This document shows, piece after piece, positions 8,047-15,336 of a DNA stretch of 33,075 nt. Both the position numbers and the translations under genes were made by a program. The DNA lies in the NCBI GenBank assembly GCA_015207155.1, contig JADEXK010000063.1, positions 1 to 33,075 of the forward strand, read 5' to 3'. Below the pieces are notes generated by a model. It saw nothing but the letters and a program-made list of their open reading frames with translations, was not told the DNA's origin and did no database searches. How positions within the stretch are numbered: the first letter of the stretch is position 1; each line of letters begins with the position of its first letter. The stretch is from Nostocales cyanobacterium LEGE 11386 (GTDB lineage: Bacteria > Cyanobacteriota > Cyanobacteriia > Cyanobacteriales > Nostocaceae).

Positions 8047-8287
8047 GCGTAAGGGTGCTGCGAGTTCTGACTCGATGGAGGGTTGGAATTATGAAGCGAA
8101 GGTTTTGGAGATTGAGGGAATTATCGCTCGCATTGAGGCGGGTGAGTTGGAGTTGGAGGAGGTGTTTGCACAGTTTGCTAGTGCTGTTGAATATTTGCGT
8201 CAGTGTGAGGGTTTTTTGCAGCAGCGACGACAGCAGGTGGATTTGTTGATTGAAACCTTGAGCGATGATGAAACTATGCAACGATGA
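8039..8287 (+). CDS. xseB: Exodeoxyribonuclease VII small subunit
   Basis: An 82-residue helical protein with the XseB signature: NYEAKVLEIEGIIARIEAGE, ELELEEVFAQFASAVEYLRQC and a final QQRRQQVDLLIE helix. It binds the coiled-coil of XseA to make exonuclease VII. I start it at ATG 8039 rather than TTG 8000, because the extra 13 residues would be encoded by the inserted repeat and do not resemble XseB. It overlaps the end of xseA by 8 bases and the next gene by 4 bases (ATGA), so the three are coupled. Confidence 0.92.
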   Translation: MVKRKGAASSDSMEGWNYEAKVLEIEGIIARIEAGELELEEVFAQFASAVEYLRQCEGFLQQRRQQVDLLIETLSDDETMQR

Positions 8288-9435
8288 TGGGTGCAAAACT
8301 CAGATCTGCTATCAATTGGTTTCAGTCTTGGCTTTCTCAGGCGAAAACAACTAATCCTGATAATCTGCTTGATAATCCTCCTGAAGAAATTATTCAGGAA
8401 TTTGCGGAAAAGATAAATCGGCTAGCTCATCCAGTTGATTACACTACCAGTATTCAAGAAGCACTGAAGACAGCTTTGGTAAATTGGCAGCAAAAAACTA
8501 ACTCTGCTAATAGTCTGGTGATTTTAGGTTGTCCTGTGGAACCAATTGCGGAAATTTTACAGGCAAGTTTGACAGGCGAGTTGTCAAAAGAGTTACAAAT
8601 TATCAATCCTCTGGGAAGTTGGCGGCGAACAACTGATGCTTCAGCGTTGATCAAGGTAATTAGGGAAGTTTTATCTTCAGATGCTCATCAAAAACAAAGT
8701 GAACAGCAGACTTTGATCGTGATTCCCTGTTTGGCGCAGTGCTTTCTGCGATGTATAGGAGGGTGGGAAGGTATCGAGTTTCTGCAAAATGCGATTGTCC
8801 ATGACCAGTCTAAGTTTTGGCTAATTGGTTGTAATTCTTGGGCTTGGTCATTTTTAAATCAGGTTTGTCAAGTAAGTGCTTATTTAGAACAAGTTCATTA
8901 CCTACCGCAATTGAAAGGAAAAGCACTGCAACAATGGTTAGCACCAGTCACTCAAGCATTAACTCCCCAGGATAATGAAGAAGATATGAGTTTAGCTTAC
9001 TCTAAATCTCTGGCTAGTTTATCTTCTGGAGTAAGTACTGTAGCGGCGCATTTGTGGTTACAAAGACTGCGGATGCGTGCAGCTGACATACCTGATGCTG
9101 TGTCTGAGTCTCAGTCTGAGTTAACAAATCAAGATGTGACTCAAGAAGTTGTAAGTAATCTGCAACAAACCAAGCCGATTTTACCGAGTTTACCTGATTT
9201 GACAGCAATTGATCGCTACCTATTGCATTCTCTATTACTGCACGGTCAAATTACTCGGACTCATTTAGCTTTCAGTTTAGGTGAAAGTGAACAACTAGTG
9301 CGATCGCATGTGCAAATGCTTGTGCGTGCGGGTGTCATAATTCAACAACAAGAACAGTTAAGTCTTGATCCTGCTTATTATCCCTCACTCAAAACTGAGT
9401 TGAGTAATAACAATTTTTTAATCGGCAAAGACTAG
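8284..9435 (+). CDS. Winged-helix protein with possible degenerate ATPase core
   Basis: This 383-residue protein has a helical N-terminus, then alternating beta strands and helices (SLVILGCPVEPIAEIL near residue 77, TLIVIPCLAQCFLR near 140, FWLIGCNSWAWSFL near 178). These are placed like the Walker A, Walker B and sensor-1 strands of an AAA/STAND ATPase, but the P-loop lysine and the Walker B acid are absent. The C-terminus (about 305-370, IDRYLLHSLLLHGQITRTHL and LVRSHVQMLVRAGVI) looks like a winged helix of MarR type. It begins inside the xseB stop and ends 2 bases before the MscS gene. A regulatory or scaffolding role linked to the channel is possible. The degenerate-ATPase reading is inference from strand pattern only. 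Confidence 0.6.
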   Translation: MMGAKLRSAINWFQSWLSQAKTTNPDNLLDNPPEEIIQEFAEKINRLAHPVDYTTSIQEALKTALVNWQQKTNSANSLVILGCPVEPIAEILQASLTGELSKELQIINPLGSWRRTTDASALIKVIREVLSSDAHQKQSEQQTLIVIPCLAQCFLRCIGGWEGIEFLQNAIVHDQSKFWLIGCNSWAWSFLNQVCQVSAYLEQVHYLPQLKGKALQQWLAPVTQALTPQDNEEDMSLAYSKSLASLSSGVSTVAAHLWLQRLRMRAADIPDAVSESQSELTNQDVTQEVVSNLQQTKPILPSLPDLTAIDRYLLHSLLLHGQITRTHLAFSLGESEQLVRSHVQMLVRAGVIIQQQEQLSLDPAYYPSLKTELSNNNFLIGKD

Positions 9436-9437
9436 TT

Positions 9438-10310
9438 ATGTCTACTGATCATTCTTCTACATTTCTGCTTTTTATGGCTCAAGTGGGAAATGGTAATCAA
9501 GCCATTAGCAAACTTCTCACTGAGATTACAGTCAATAAAATTATTAAAGCCTTGATTTGTATTTTCGTTGCCTACGCAATCTCAATCACATTTCAATCAT
9601 TCTTTAATTGGCTATCTGAACGAGTCCCCCGGCGCTTTCGACTTTTAATCAAACAATCAGTACCTTTTTGGAAAGCTTTAATTTTATTTGTTACTATAGT
9701 TTACTTGCTCAATCTATTTCTCAAACTTTCCGAAAATAATCTTTTAGCACTGACAGGCACTATTGCTGTGGGTTTAGGATTTGCTTTTAAAGACTATGTA
9801 AGTTCCATTATTGCGGGGATTGTCACCTTATTTGAAGCACCGTATCGAGTAGGCGATCGCATTTCTATTGGCGAACACTACGGTGAGGTAATTGGTTACG
9901 GTTTACGTGGTCTGAGACTGCAAACCCCTGATGATAATATTGTAACTATTCCCCACAATAAAACTTGGACAGATGCCATCTCTAATGCCAACAGTGGAGA
10001 ACTAGAGGCACAAGTCGTAACAGAATTTTACTTAAATCATAAAGTTGATTTTGATCAGGTAATCCGCATTCTCTATCAAGCTGCTTACAGTAGCCGATAT
10101 ACACAGTTAAAACTGCCTATTGTTGTCGTCATGGAAGAATTGCCTTGGAGTACCAAATTTAAACTAAAGTCTTACCCAATGGATGCCAGAGAAGAGTTTC
10201 TTTACAAAACTGATCTTCTGCGACAAGCCAAGCAAGCGTTTGCCAAACAACGTCTTTGTTATCCACAACTAGATGAGACATCTGAGGATAACTCGCATAT
10301 CTTGCTGTAA
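9438..10310 (+). CDS. MscS-family mechanosensitive ion channel
   Basis: A 290-residue channel of the small-conductance mechanosensitive family. It has two or three N-terminal membrane spans (residues about 33-55, 75-95), then the pore-lining TM3 with its Ala/Gly pattern (LTGTIAVGLGFAFKDYVSSI). The beta domain follows with FEAPYRVGDRI and the GEVIGYGLRGLRLQTPDDNI sequence typical of MscS. The C-terminal alpha/beta domain (residues 195-275) is present but short. Such channels open under membrane tension and release ions and osmolytes from the inner membrane. It is the last gene of the xseA-xseB-winged-helix-MscS operon and starts 2 bases after its neighbour. The native substrate or trigger is unknown. 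Confidence 0.92.
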   Translation: MSTDHSSTFLLFMAQVGNGNQAISKLLTEITVNKIIKALICIFVAYAISITFQSFFNWLSERVPRRFRLLIKQSVPFWKALILFVTIVYLLNLFLKLSENNLLALTGTIAVGLGFAFKDYVSSIIAGIVTLFEAPYRVGDRISIGEHYGEVIGYGLRGLRLQTPDDNIVTIPHNKTWTDAISNANSGELEAQVVTEFYLNHKVDFDQVIRILYQAAYSSRYTQLKLPIVVVMEELPWSTKFKLKSYPMDAREEFLYKTDLLRQAKQAFAKQRLCYPQLDETSEDNSHILL

Positions 10311-10451
10311 ATTTTGGGGGAATGGGGAAGATAAGCTACATCTTAGTTGGGCTTAAGAACTGTCAATTAATTCCTATTCATTCCTCTCAAGTCATGGAAG
10401 CGATCGCCTATGTGTTTCAGACTTTGGTGTTTTATAATCATAAAGTTAATA

Positions 10452-10994
10452 TTACCTACCCGATTGCAATGCCCACCACTCTAATGCTTTACTCTCTATG
10501 TCTTTAATAAATCCATCCTTTCCATCCATATAGCCCTCAATATCATCAAAATATTTATTTGCCAGTTCGCGCTTGAGGTCACTATATTTCTGCGCGTCTT
10601 CGGAATGAGAAATCATATAATCTCGAAACGCTAAGTGACGTTTTATATGTGCTGAACCAACTTCAAATGTGTGAATATGGTGTGTTCTCATACCTGCTTC
10701 ATTATGCTTCCGGAAAAAACGGCGATTCGGTATCCCATACTCACCCATCACTTCATAACCTAATGCCTGTATTGCTAAACTCTGCTCATCAACTTGCGTA
10801 ATATCTTTAACTTCAACCAAAATATCAATAATCGGCTTGGCATAAATTTGTGGAATGGCTGTGCTGCCAATATGATGTACAGCCAGCACATTTTCTTTGA
10901 AAGCAAGTGCAATCTGCTTTGACTCAATTGCAAATACATTTTGCCAATTTGGATTATGTGGAACGACTTCCACCTTGAAAAAATTTACTGTCAT
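10452..10994 (-). CDS. GrpB/UPF0157 family protein (nucleotidyltransferase fold)
   Basis: A 180-residue protein of the GrpB (UPF0157) family, which has a nucleotidyltransferase-like fold. Diagnostic parts are VVPHNPNWQNVF, the VHHIGSTAIPQIYAKPIIDI block (GST and the acidic D of the active-site region), and HIHTFEVGSAHIKRHLAFRD. The function of the family is unsettled; an activity on small molecules or CoA-type substrates has been suggested. An ATG at 11000 is possible, but an AAGGAG site lies only 2 bases from it and 8 bases from the ATG at 10994, so the inner start is preferred. It faces the MscS gene and lies at the left edge of the accessory island. Confidence 0.87.
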   Translation of the reverse strand: MTVNFFKVEVVPHNPNWQNVFAIESKQIALAFKENVLAVHHIGSTAIPQIYAKPIIDILVEVKDITQVDEQSLAIQALGYEVMGEYGIPNRRFFRKHNEAGMRTHHIHTFEVGSAHIKRHLAFRDYMISHSEDAQKYSDLKRELANKYFDDIEGYMDGKDGFIKDIESKALEWWALQSGR

Positions 10995-11100
10995 TGACAT
11001 ATCTCCTTACAAAAGGGGAAGAGGTCTTTTCATTGTGATTCTCCAAAGATTTGGAAAAGGACAAGGTTTTTGCGTTGCAGGAGAATCGGTCAATCAGTTC

Positions 11101-11134
11101 AAGAAAAAAATTGATTGGAGGCTTTAGCCTCCAA
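11101..11134 (-). terminator. Rho-independent terminator of the antitoxin-like gene
   Basis: Read on the minus strand, a perfect hairpin TTGGAGGC-TAAA-GCCTCCAA (11115-11134) is followed by TCAATTTTTTTCTT. This is a good intrinsic terminator about 50 bases after the stop of the DUF2281-like gene. A second perfect hairpin (9-bp arms GCTGAAAAC/GTTTTCAGC, loop TGCGGG) lies between them at 11152-11175. Confidence 0.75.
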
Positions 11135-11151
11135 AATAGCTTTCATCCGTA

Positions 11152-11175
11152 GCTGAAAACTGCGGGGTTTTCAGC
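11152..11175. repeat. Perfect 9-bp hairpin
   Basis: GCTGAAAAC and GTTTTCAGC flank a 6-base loop. It sits just downstream of the antitoxin-like gene, before the terminator hairpin. It may protect the transcript end or be the terminal hairpin of a lost mobile element. Confidence 0.6.
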
Positions 11176-11182
11176 ATATCTC

Positions 11183-11377
11183 TTATAACGGTTTATTACT
11201 ATAACCAGTGATCTTAGTACGAATTTCCTGAAGACGTTTTTCCAAAACAGTGTCACTTGGAAAGGTACTTATTGTAACATTTTGCCAGTAAAGAAAATCT
11301 ATAAAATCTAAAACTTGCTTTTGTTTATCTTGTGAAAGATTTCGCCACTTTGTTAATAATACCTGTTCTGAACTCAT
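11183..11377 (-). CDS. DUF2281-like protein, orphan antitoxin candidate
   Basis: A 64-residue protein (MSSEQVLLTKWRNLSQDKQK then VLDFIDFLYWQN) with the helical signature of DUF2281 and related VapB-like antitoxins of cyanobacteria, where LPPDKQQEVLDFVEFL-type helices are typical. The ATG at 11377 sits 6 bases after AGGTG; the GTG three codons upstream lies inside that site and is less likely. No toxin gene follows downstream; instead a strong terminator does. So it is either an orphan antitoxin or a DUF2281 protein with another job. A cluster of hairpins lies upstream in its leader. Confidence 0.65.
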   Translation of the reverse strand: MSSEQVLLTKWRNLSQDKQKQVLDFIDFLYWQNVTISTFPSDTVLEKRLQEIRTKITGYSNKPL

Positions 11378-11386
11378 CAGATGCAC

Positions 11387-11921
11387 CTAAACTACTTTTG
11401 AATTGTCCAACTTTGACAAAATTAAATTATATCTTTATATAGAAACCATTTGATATCTATCCATTCGCCAGACGTTTGAGCATAAGTTTGATCAAACAAA
11501 GATTGAGCTTCGCCGTGGCAAAACCTCCACGGTCAGCCCTACGAGTTCACCAGTTGCTTATGGGGGAAACCCCCAAGACCGCACTGGTTCACCGCTAACG
11601 CGTCTATGTGCCCTTTGCGGTTAGTTTATTCAATCTCTGGGATCAGTTACAATCCCATGTTTAAATAAACTTGCACATTTGGGATACTCCCTTACCCTGT
11701 TTGGTAGTGGGAGTTCAATGGCGGAAATTACCTGGTGACTTTCCCTCGTGTCCGTCGGTTTGTATTTTTACCATAAAATCTGCCGAAAAACCATATTTTC
11801 TATTTATAGTATCAATATTTGTAATAAGTAAAAAGTAAACGATTTTTTCAAGAGGTCTAACTATAGAAAAAAATTGGTATGGAAACGATAATTGTAATGC
11901 TGGTAGGAAAGGCAAGTATTT
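11387..11921. other. Hairpin-rich spacer upstream of the antitoxin-like gene
   Basis: This 535-base gap holds no convincing gene; a 66-codon minus-strand frame at 11715-11915 lacks a ribosome-binding site and recognisable sequence. Its left half is dominated by the consecutive hairpins listed separately at 11513-11713. Confidence 0.5.
11513..11713 (-). ncRNA. Candidate structured RNA (tandem hairpins), possible IS605/IscB-type guide RNA
   Basis: Five hairpins stand side by side: CCGTGG/CCACGG (11513-11532); ACCAGTtGC/GCACTGGT with an inner GGGGG-AAA-CCCCC (11549-11589); ACCGC/GCGGT (11591-11621); TGGGAT/ATCCCA inside a second stem GTTTATT/AATAAAC (11624-11670); CTCCC/GGGAG with inner ACC/GGT (11687-11713). 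Such density outside a gene suggests a structured RNA. The minus strand is proposed because the only gene beyond it reads that way. It could be an orphan HEARO/omega-RNA or the end of an IS200/IS605 element. The inner GGGGGAAACCCCC part looks like an inserted dispersed repeat, also seen near 32640. Family and strand are not established. Confidence 0.35.
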
Positions 11922-12371
11922 CTAATCTTTTGCAATAGCCTTTGCTGAATTTTTAATTTTAGCTTGATGACATATAGCCAGGCGTTTGCGGCAGTAGCCA
12001 TAAGAGCGCGATGTACTTGTAAATTCTGTGACCTTTACTTGAGTCCTAACAAATCTTGAAGCAACTGTAATTGAGCGAAGGTTAGCCTTAGCAGGGCTTT
12101 TATTTATTGAATAGTCATACTGCTTTTTTACTTCCTTCTCTGATTGTATAAGTTTGGCGTTAGGTTCAGTTACAACTAGTGTTTCTGGTAGAGATTTTTT
12201 GTGCGGCGATTGCTGAGTTCGATGGACTGTTGCACCTAATCCAAACATCCCTGTACTGATAGCCAACATCATATATTTCCCAAAATATTGAGTCGAAAAA
12301 TATCCAAAACTCACCGCAGCGACTGTTGCAGCAATACCTGCAAAGCTATTTTGTAATACAGATTTGTTCAT
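11922..12371 (-). CDS. Unknown protein with N-terminal membrane segments (149 aa)
   Basis: A 149-residue protein with one or two hydrophobic segments at the N-terminus (FAGIAATVAAVSFGYFSTQYF and YMMLAISTGMFGLGA) followed by a basic, polar tail rich in Lys, Arg, Ser and Thr. The ATG has a good GAGAGG ribosome-binding site four bases upstream, which supports it as a real gene. I recognise no family. It sits among mobile-element remnants in the accessory island, next to an IS1-type fragment, so it may have arrived by transfer. Confidence 0.6.
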   Translation of the reverse strand: MNKSVLQNSFAGIAATVAAVSFGYFSTQYFGKYMMLAISTGMFGLGATVHRTQQSPHKKSLPETLVVTEPNAKLIQSEKEVKKQYDYSINKSPAKANLRSITVASRFVRTQVKVTEFTSTSRSYGYCRKRLAICHQAKIKNSAKAIAKD

Positions 12372-12535
12372 GCCACCTCTCTAAAACTTTGCTGATACAT
12401 TATTTTCTAACTCTTCTAAGAAACTTTTTGCTCTACCTGTAAAGGCTGAAAACACTAAAAGTGGTAGAAATTTAGGTACTAGATAGATTTTACGCCGTGA
12501 GAAAGCTTTTTGGTGTTACATAAATGCTGGATGAA

Positions 12536-12709
12536 TCAATTAAAAACGGATATTTCCCTATACTTCAAATAGTAAAGTAACAAGCAAATAGAATATTTAA
12601 GCATATCTACTGACTCGGAATAGCATAATCTTTTACGATGTAGGCGTTCTACGTAATGACGTAAACGGGTATTTTTTCCTTCTACTCTGATATTATGCAA
12701 CACCTTAGC
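12536..12709 (-). pseudogene. IS1-family transposase remnant (C-terminal 57 codons)
   Basis: The minus strand reads KVLHNIRVEGKNTRLRHYVE, then RLHRKRLCYSESVDMLKYSI and YYLKYREISVFN before a stop. This is the C-terminal part of the IS1 InsB transposase, where (I/V)EG(E/K)NTRLRHYLARLHRKT and CYSKSLEML are hallmark sequences. The fragment is in one frame without breaks but begins abruptly at 12709, so the N-terminal two thirds is gone. It is a dead insertion-sequence remnant. Confidence 0.85.
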
Positions 12710-12725
12710 TCATGAAAGGAAGTAG

Positions 12726-12914
12726 TTTAACTCCAAAACTGAACAATCTGTTGAATTAAAGGTTACGGATAGTGGGATTCTTGCTTCGAATACTGTAAAA
12801 GAAAAGCGATTAATTCCACACATTACACAGGGATTTGACTTGGCTTATGTTGCGCTTCAAGCTATTGGTACTGCTCCTAAAACTGGTATTCGTGATATTC
12901 GTTTTAAAGTGTAG
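12726..12914 (+). pseudogene. Unidentified gene fragment next to the IS1 remnant
   Basis: An open stretch of 62 codons without a start codon begins right after a stop at 12723 and reads EQSVELKVTDSGILASNTVK, then EKRLIPHITQGFDLAYVALQ and TGIRDIRFKV before TAG. The smooth, protein-like composition suggests the 3' end of a once longer gene cut by the IS1 insertion. I do not recognise the family. Confidence 0.45.
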
Positions 12915-13274
12915 GGGAACAATTCACAACCTGTTCCAACCTAAGCCCCTAGTAATTCCTCGAACATTCCCCCCTAGAAGCAACCGCCAGAGGTTAAAGC
13001 AACTCTTGAAGGTTAGACACAAAAGAAGGAGGGAGTTGTAGAAACCCATTTCGCAGAATTTAGAATAATATCCAAGCTGGCAGCAAAATCATCCCTCTCC
13101 TCTACGGATTGTGTTTCAAAAAATTTTGAAGGACATAATACTTCTTATTTACTATGTAATTAACTTTGCTAAAAACTTAGTAAATCAGTAACCTATGGTA
13201 TTTAATAGAGCATACACAGTAAAGAAAATTCCGGTGCTTTCAACTACAATGTCTTTGATATTTGCTGTACATGT
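12915..13274. other. Spacer before the peptidoglycan-binding gene
   Basis: About 360 bases without a supported gene. The right end contains the first copy of a 38-bp tandem duplication (13251-13288) that runs into the end of the peptidoglycan-binding gene. Confidence 0.4.
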
Positions 13275-13326
13275 TCAGACAGTTCCAAGTCTTTGATATT
13301 TGCTGTACATGGTCAGACCGTCCCAA
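13251..13326. repeat. 38-bp tandem duplication at the end of the peptidoglycan-binding gene
   Basis: Two adjacent 38-base copies (13251-13288 and 13289-13326) begin GTCTTTGATATTTGCTGTAC and differ at only four positions by eye. The second codes for the end of the PG-binding domain; the first is read in another frame and supplies the last residues LGTV and the stop. Confidence 0.85.
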
Positions 13327-14027
13327 GTTTGCGTTCCCACTATTCCATCCACGGTTAAATCTTGCTGCTCTTGAAAGGCTTTAATAGCACTCTCTGTTAA
13401 AGGGCCAAAATACCCATCGACTTTAACAGCATAGCCGTTAGCCACTAATAACCTTTGTAAAACTCTGACAGCTATACCTGAACTACTAAAACCTAGATTA
13501 GGTAATCTTTGGTTAGTGAAGCTTTGAGAACTTGCAACAACAATATCATTACTATTTTGTTTGAGTATTAACTTTTGTCTATTAACAAAACTTGCTTTTT
13601 GAGATTTCGTAAAAACCAGCTTATCTCTACGTTGTTTTGCCGTTAAGCCTTTTCTTTTAGAAAGCTCGTTTGTCAAATCTTGAGAAGAGTCGAATTTAGT
13701 TAATTTGTCTAAATCTTTTCTCAAATCTTGAGAAGAGTTGAATTTAGTTAATTTGTCTAAATCTTTTGTAAATATTTTTCTGATTTTTTTTATTCTGCTT
13801 TTTTGAGATTTAGACTTAGGTTCTAATGGAACGATTCGTAAATTATGACTTAGCCTCATGGCTTTAGGTGACGCAGCTTTCGCTTCTGAAATTAGCTGAT
13901 ATGATTGATTATGCATCAAATTCTGCATATCTTTGTCTAGCTGAATTACAGACAGGTTGAGCAAATTGGACGAAGATAACTGCTCTGTCATCAATACGCC
14001 TGTCATTAGCATTGTAATATTGTTCAT
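13275..14027 (-). CDS. Peptidoglycan-binding domain protein
   Basis: A 250-residue protein with a C-terminal PG_binding_1 domain (about residues 175-240). It shows the typical GIAVRVLQRLLVANGY, VDGYFGPLTESAIKAFQEQQ and DLTVDGIVGTQTW motifs, which bind cell-wall peptidoglycan. The first 170 residues are polar and lysine-rich with no recognised domain and no clear signal peptide. A 16-residue unit (KDLDKLTKFNSSQDLR) is repeated in tandem near residues 87-118, from a 48-bp DNA duplication. The C-terminal four residues come from a second, 38-bp duplication that shifted the reading frame. It stands alone in the accessory island. A wall-binding role is likely; no catalytic domain is present. Confidence 0.8.
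   Translation of the reverse strand: MNNITMLMTGVLMTEQLSSSNLLNLSVIQLDKDMQNLMHNQSYQLISEAKAASPKAMRLSHNLRIVPLEPKSKSQKSRIKKIRKIFTKDLDKLTKFNSSQDLRKDLDKLTKFDSSQDLTNELSKRKGLTAKQRRDKLVFTKSQKASFVNRQKLILKQNSNDIVVASSQSFTNQRLPNLGFSSSGIAVRVLQRLLVANGYAVKVDGYFGPLTESAIKAFQEQQDLTVDGIVGTQTWDGLTMYSKYQRLGTV
13673..13767. repeat. 48-bp in-frame tandem duplication inside the peptidoglycan-binding gene
   Basis: Copies at 13673-13720 and 13721-13767 are almost identical (one C/T difference) and duplicate 16 codons. The near identity shows the event is recent. Confidence 0.88.
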
Positions 14028-14390
14028 TGTACTTGCTACCTAAATGTTGACTATTAAGAGAAAATACGGATGCTCCTGCTTTACAAAAGCACTACATCGC
14101 TGTATAAGCTATTAACTAACGCTTGAGTACTAAAGCCATTATATGCGTAACATTTTAGGCTGACAGGGTGAAAAAAAAGCTACAAAGCAGACTGGATAAC
14201 AGACATAGCACGTAAACCCTTCTGAAAATAAGGTTGTTTACTGGGTTCTATACTATTTCACGAAAAAAATCTATAGATAATGAAGGAATAAATATTAACT
14301 GTAGCGACCTACAATGCTGTTTCTGCCTGAATTTCAAATAGGTCACGGCAACCTGAATTAACAAATATAAAGCAATCAGTACCATCGAAC
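14028..14390. other. Spacer between the peptidoglycan-binding gene and the RT remnant
   Basis: No supported gene. The minus-strand frame of the RT remnant runs on into this stretch to a stop near 14309, but its sequence (FDGTDCFIFVNSGC...) no longer resembles a reverse transcriptase and is likely unrelated DNA joined after a deletion. Confidence 0.4.
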
Positions 14391-14881
14391 AAATCTGCAT
14401 CCAGTATCCAGGAGTCATAGCCTGTACCAAGTCTGTTAAAAACTTGTTCAATGGCATTCTGGCAATTTCTGCTGGCTCTGAACCCGTAGGAATTTGCCTC
14501 AAAGTGGGCTTCCCATGATGGTTCTAGGATAGTCGGGATTCCCAATGGTCTTTTCTTGCCATTAGACTTAGGAATGTATAACCGGTTGGGTGAACCTGCC
14601 ATAAGGAGTATTCCGACATAGAGTGTATGAGTTTTACCCTATCAGTGGGTGTGAGTGCGACTTGACCATCAATGCCGGCCGTCTTTTTTCCCGCATTATC
14701 TTGGGTAACTCTTTGGAGAAGCTTCGTAGCACTAATTTCATCAGGCTACGTACTTTGTTGTGTTGACCATTCTGAGTGGCACGGTAAATTCTTTGTCTGA
14801 GTTTCCTGACACGCTTTTTGACTATCTTCCAATTGACGGAAAACCAATCATCAAGCTGCCCTTTGACTCCAATTCCAGAAT
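14391..14881 (-). pseudogene. Group II intron reverse transcriptase/maturase remnant
   Basis: Read leftwards, three blocks of a group II intron-encoded protein appear in different frames. First KGQLDDWFSVNWKIVKKRVR with KLRQRIYRAT (N-terminal domain). Then LLQRVTQDNAGKKTAGIDGQ (RT domain 0/1). Then RLYIPKSNGKKRPLGIPTI, joined by deletion to EPSWEAHFEANSYGFRASRN and ending at DSWILDADL, just before the catalytic YADD region. There is at least one frameshift and two deletions, and the rest of the protein is missing. No intron RNA domain V was seen. It is a dead retroelement. Confidence 0.88.
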
Positions 14882-15336
14882 TGCTTTATATACTAAGTTA
14901 ATATATTCTATTATTATTTTATTTTAAAGAATTCTTATGCTGTGAGCTTTTTGGTAAATTTAGTCTTAAATATATATTTACCAAAAATAAAACTAGACTC
15001 GTAGACATGAGGTAATCCTTAATGGGAGAATATTTGATGAGAAGTAATTTATAAAGTAAACATTAAATGTTAAACTGCCTTACAGCAGTGTGTAAAGTAT
15101 TACATTTGGTGATACTTTAGATTAGGGCTAATTTCTAAACTCTTAAATATTCAAATGCTTATATAGCCGTAACACACTCTCTATATTTACTTTATGAATA
15201 ACTTGAAAAAACCTCAGAAAAAAATGCTTTTGATAAACAGCCATAACAGATAGCTACAGTAATGATTTAAGGGTTCTTTTATTATTAAAGATATCTTTAA
15301 TAATAAAGTAATAAATCTAGTAGATAATAATCATTT
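14882..15336. promoter_or_regulatory. AT-rich promoter region of the dynamin gene
   Basis: About 450 very AT-rich bases without a gene, ending in a perfect 30-bp palindrome (listed separately) 29 bases before the dynamin start. The promoter should lie here, but I could not assign boxes reliably in such AT-rich sequence. Confidence 0.45.
15278..15307. promoter_or_regulatory. Perfect 30-bp palindrome upstream of the dynamin gene, operator candidate
   Basis: The half-site TTTATTATTAAAGAT (15278-15292) is followed at once by its exact reverse complement (15293-15307), centred on GATATC. There is no spacer and no mismatch. It ends 29 bases before the ATG. As there is no T-run after it and a gene starts beyond, a dimeric-repressor operator or an RNA hairpin hiding the ribosome-binding region is more likely than a terminator. 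Confidence 0.6.

Noticed and set aside
10322..10507. 61-codon plus-strand frame after the MscS gene
   Set aside because: It overlaps the end of the GrpB gene on the other strand, has no clear ribosome-binding site and no recognisable sequence.
11715..11915. 66-codon minus-strand frame
   Set aside because: It has no ribosome-binding site, no family resemblance, and lies in decayed repeat-rich DNA.
14248..14502. 84-codon minus-strand frame over the RT remnant
   Set aside because: It is an alternative frame of the broken reverse transcriptase; the real homology is in the neighbouring frame.
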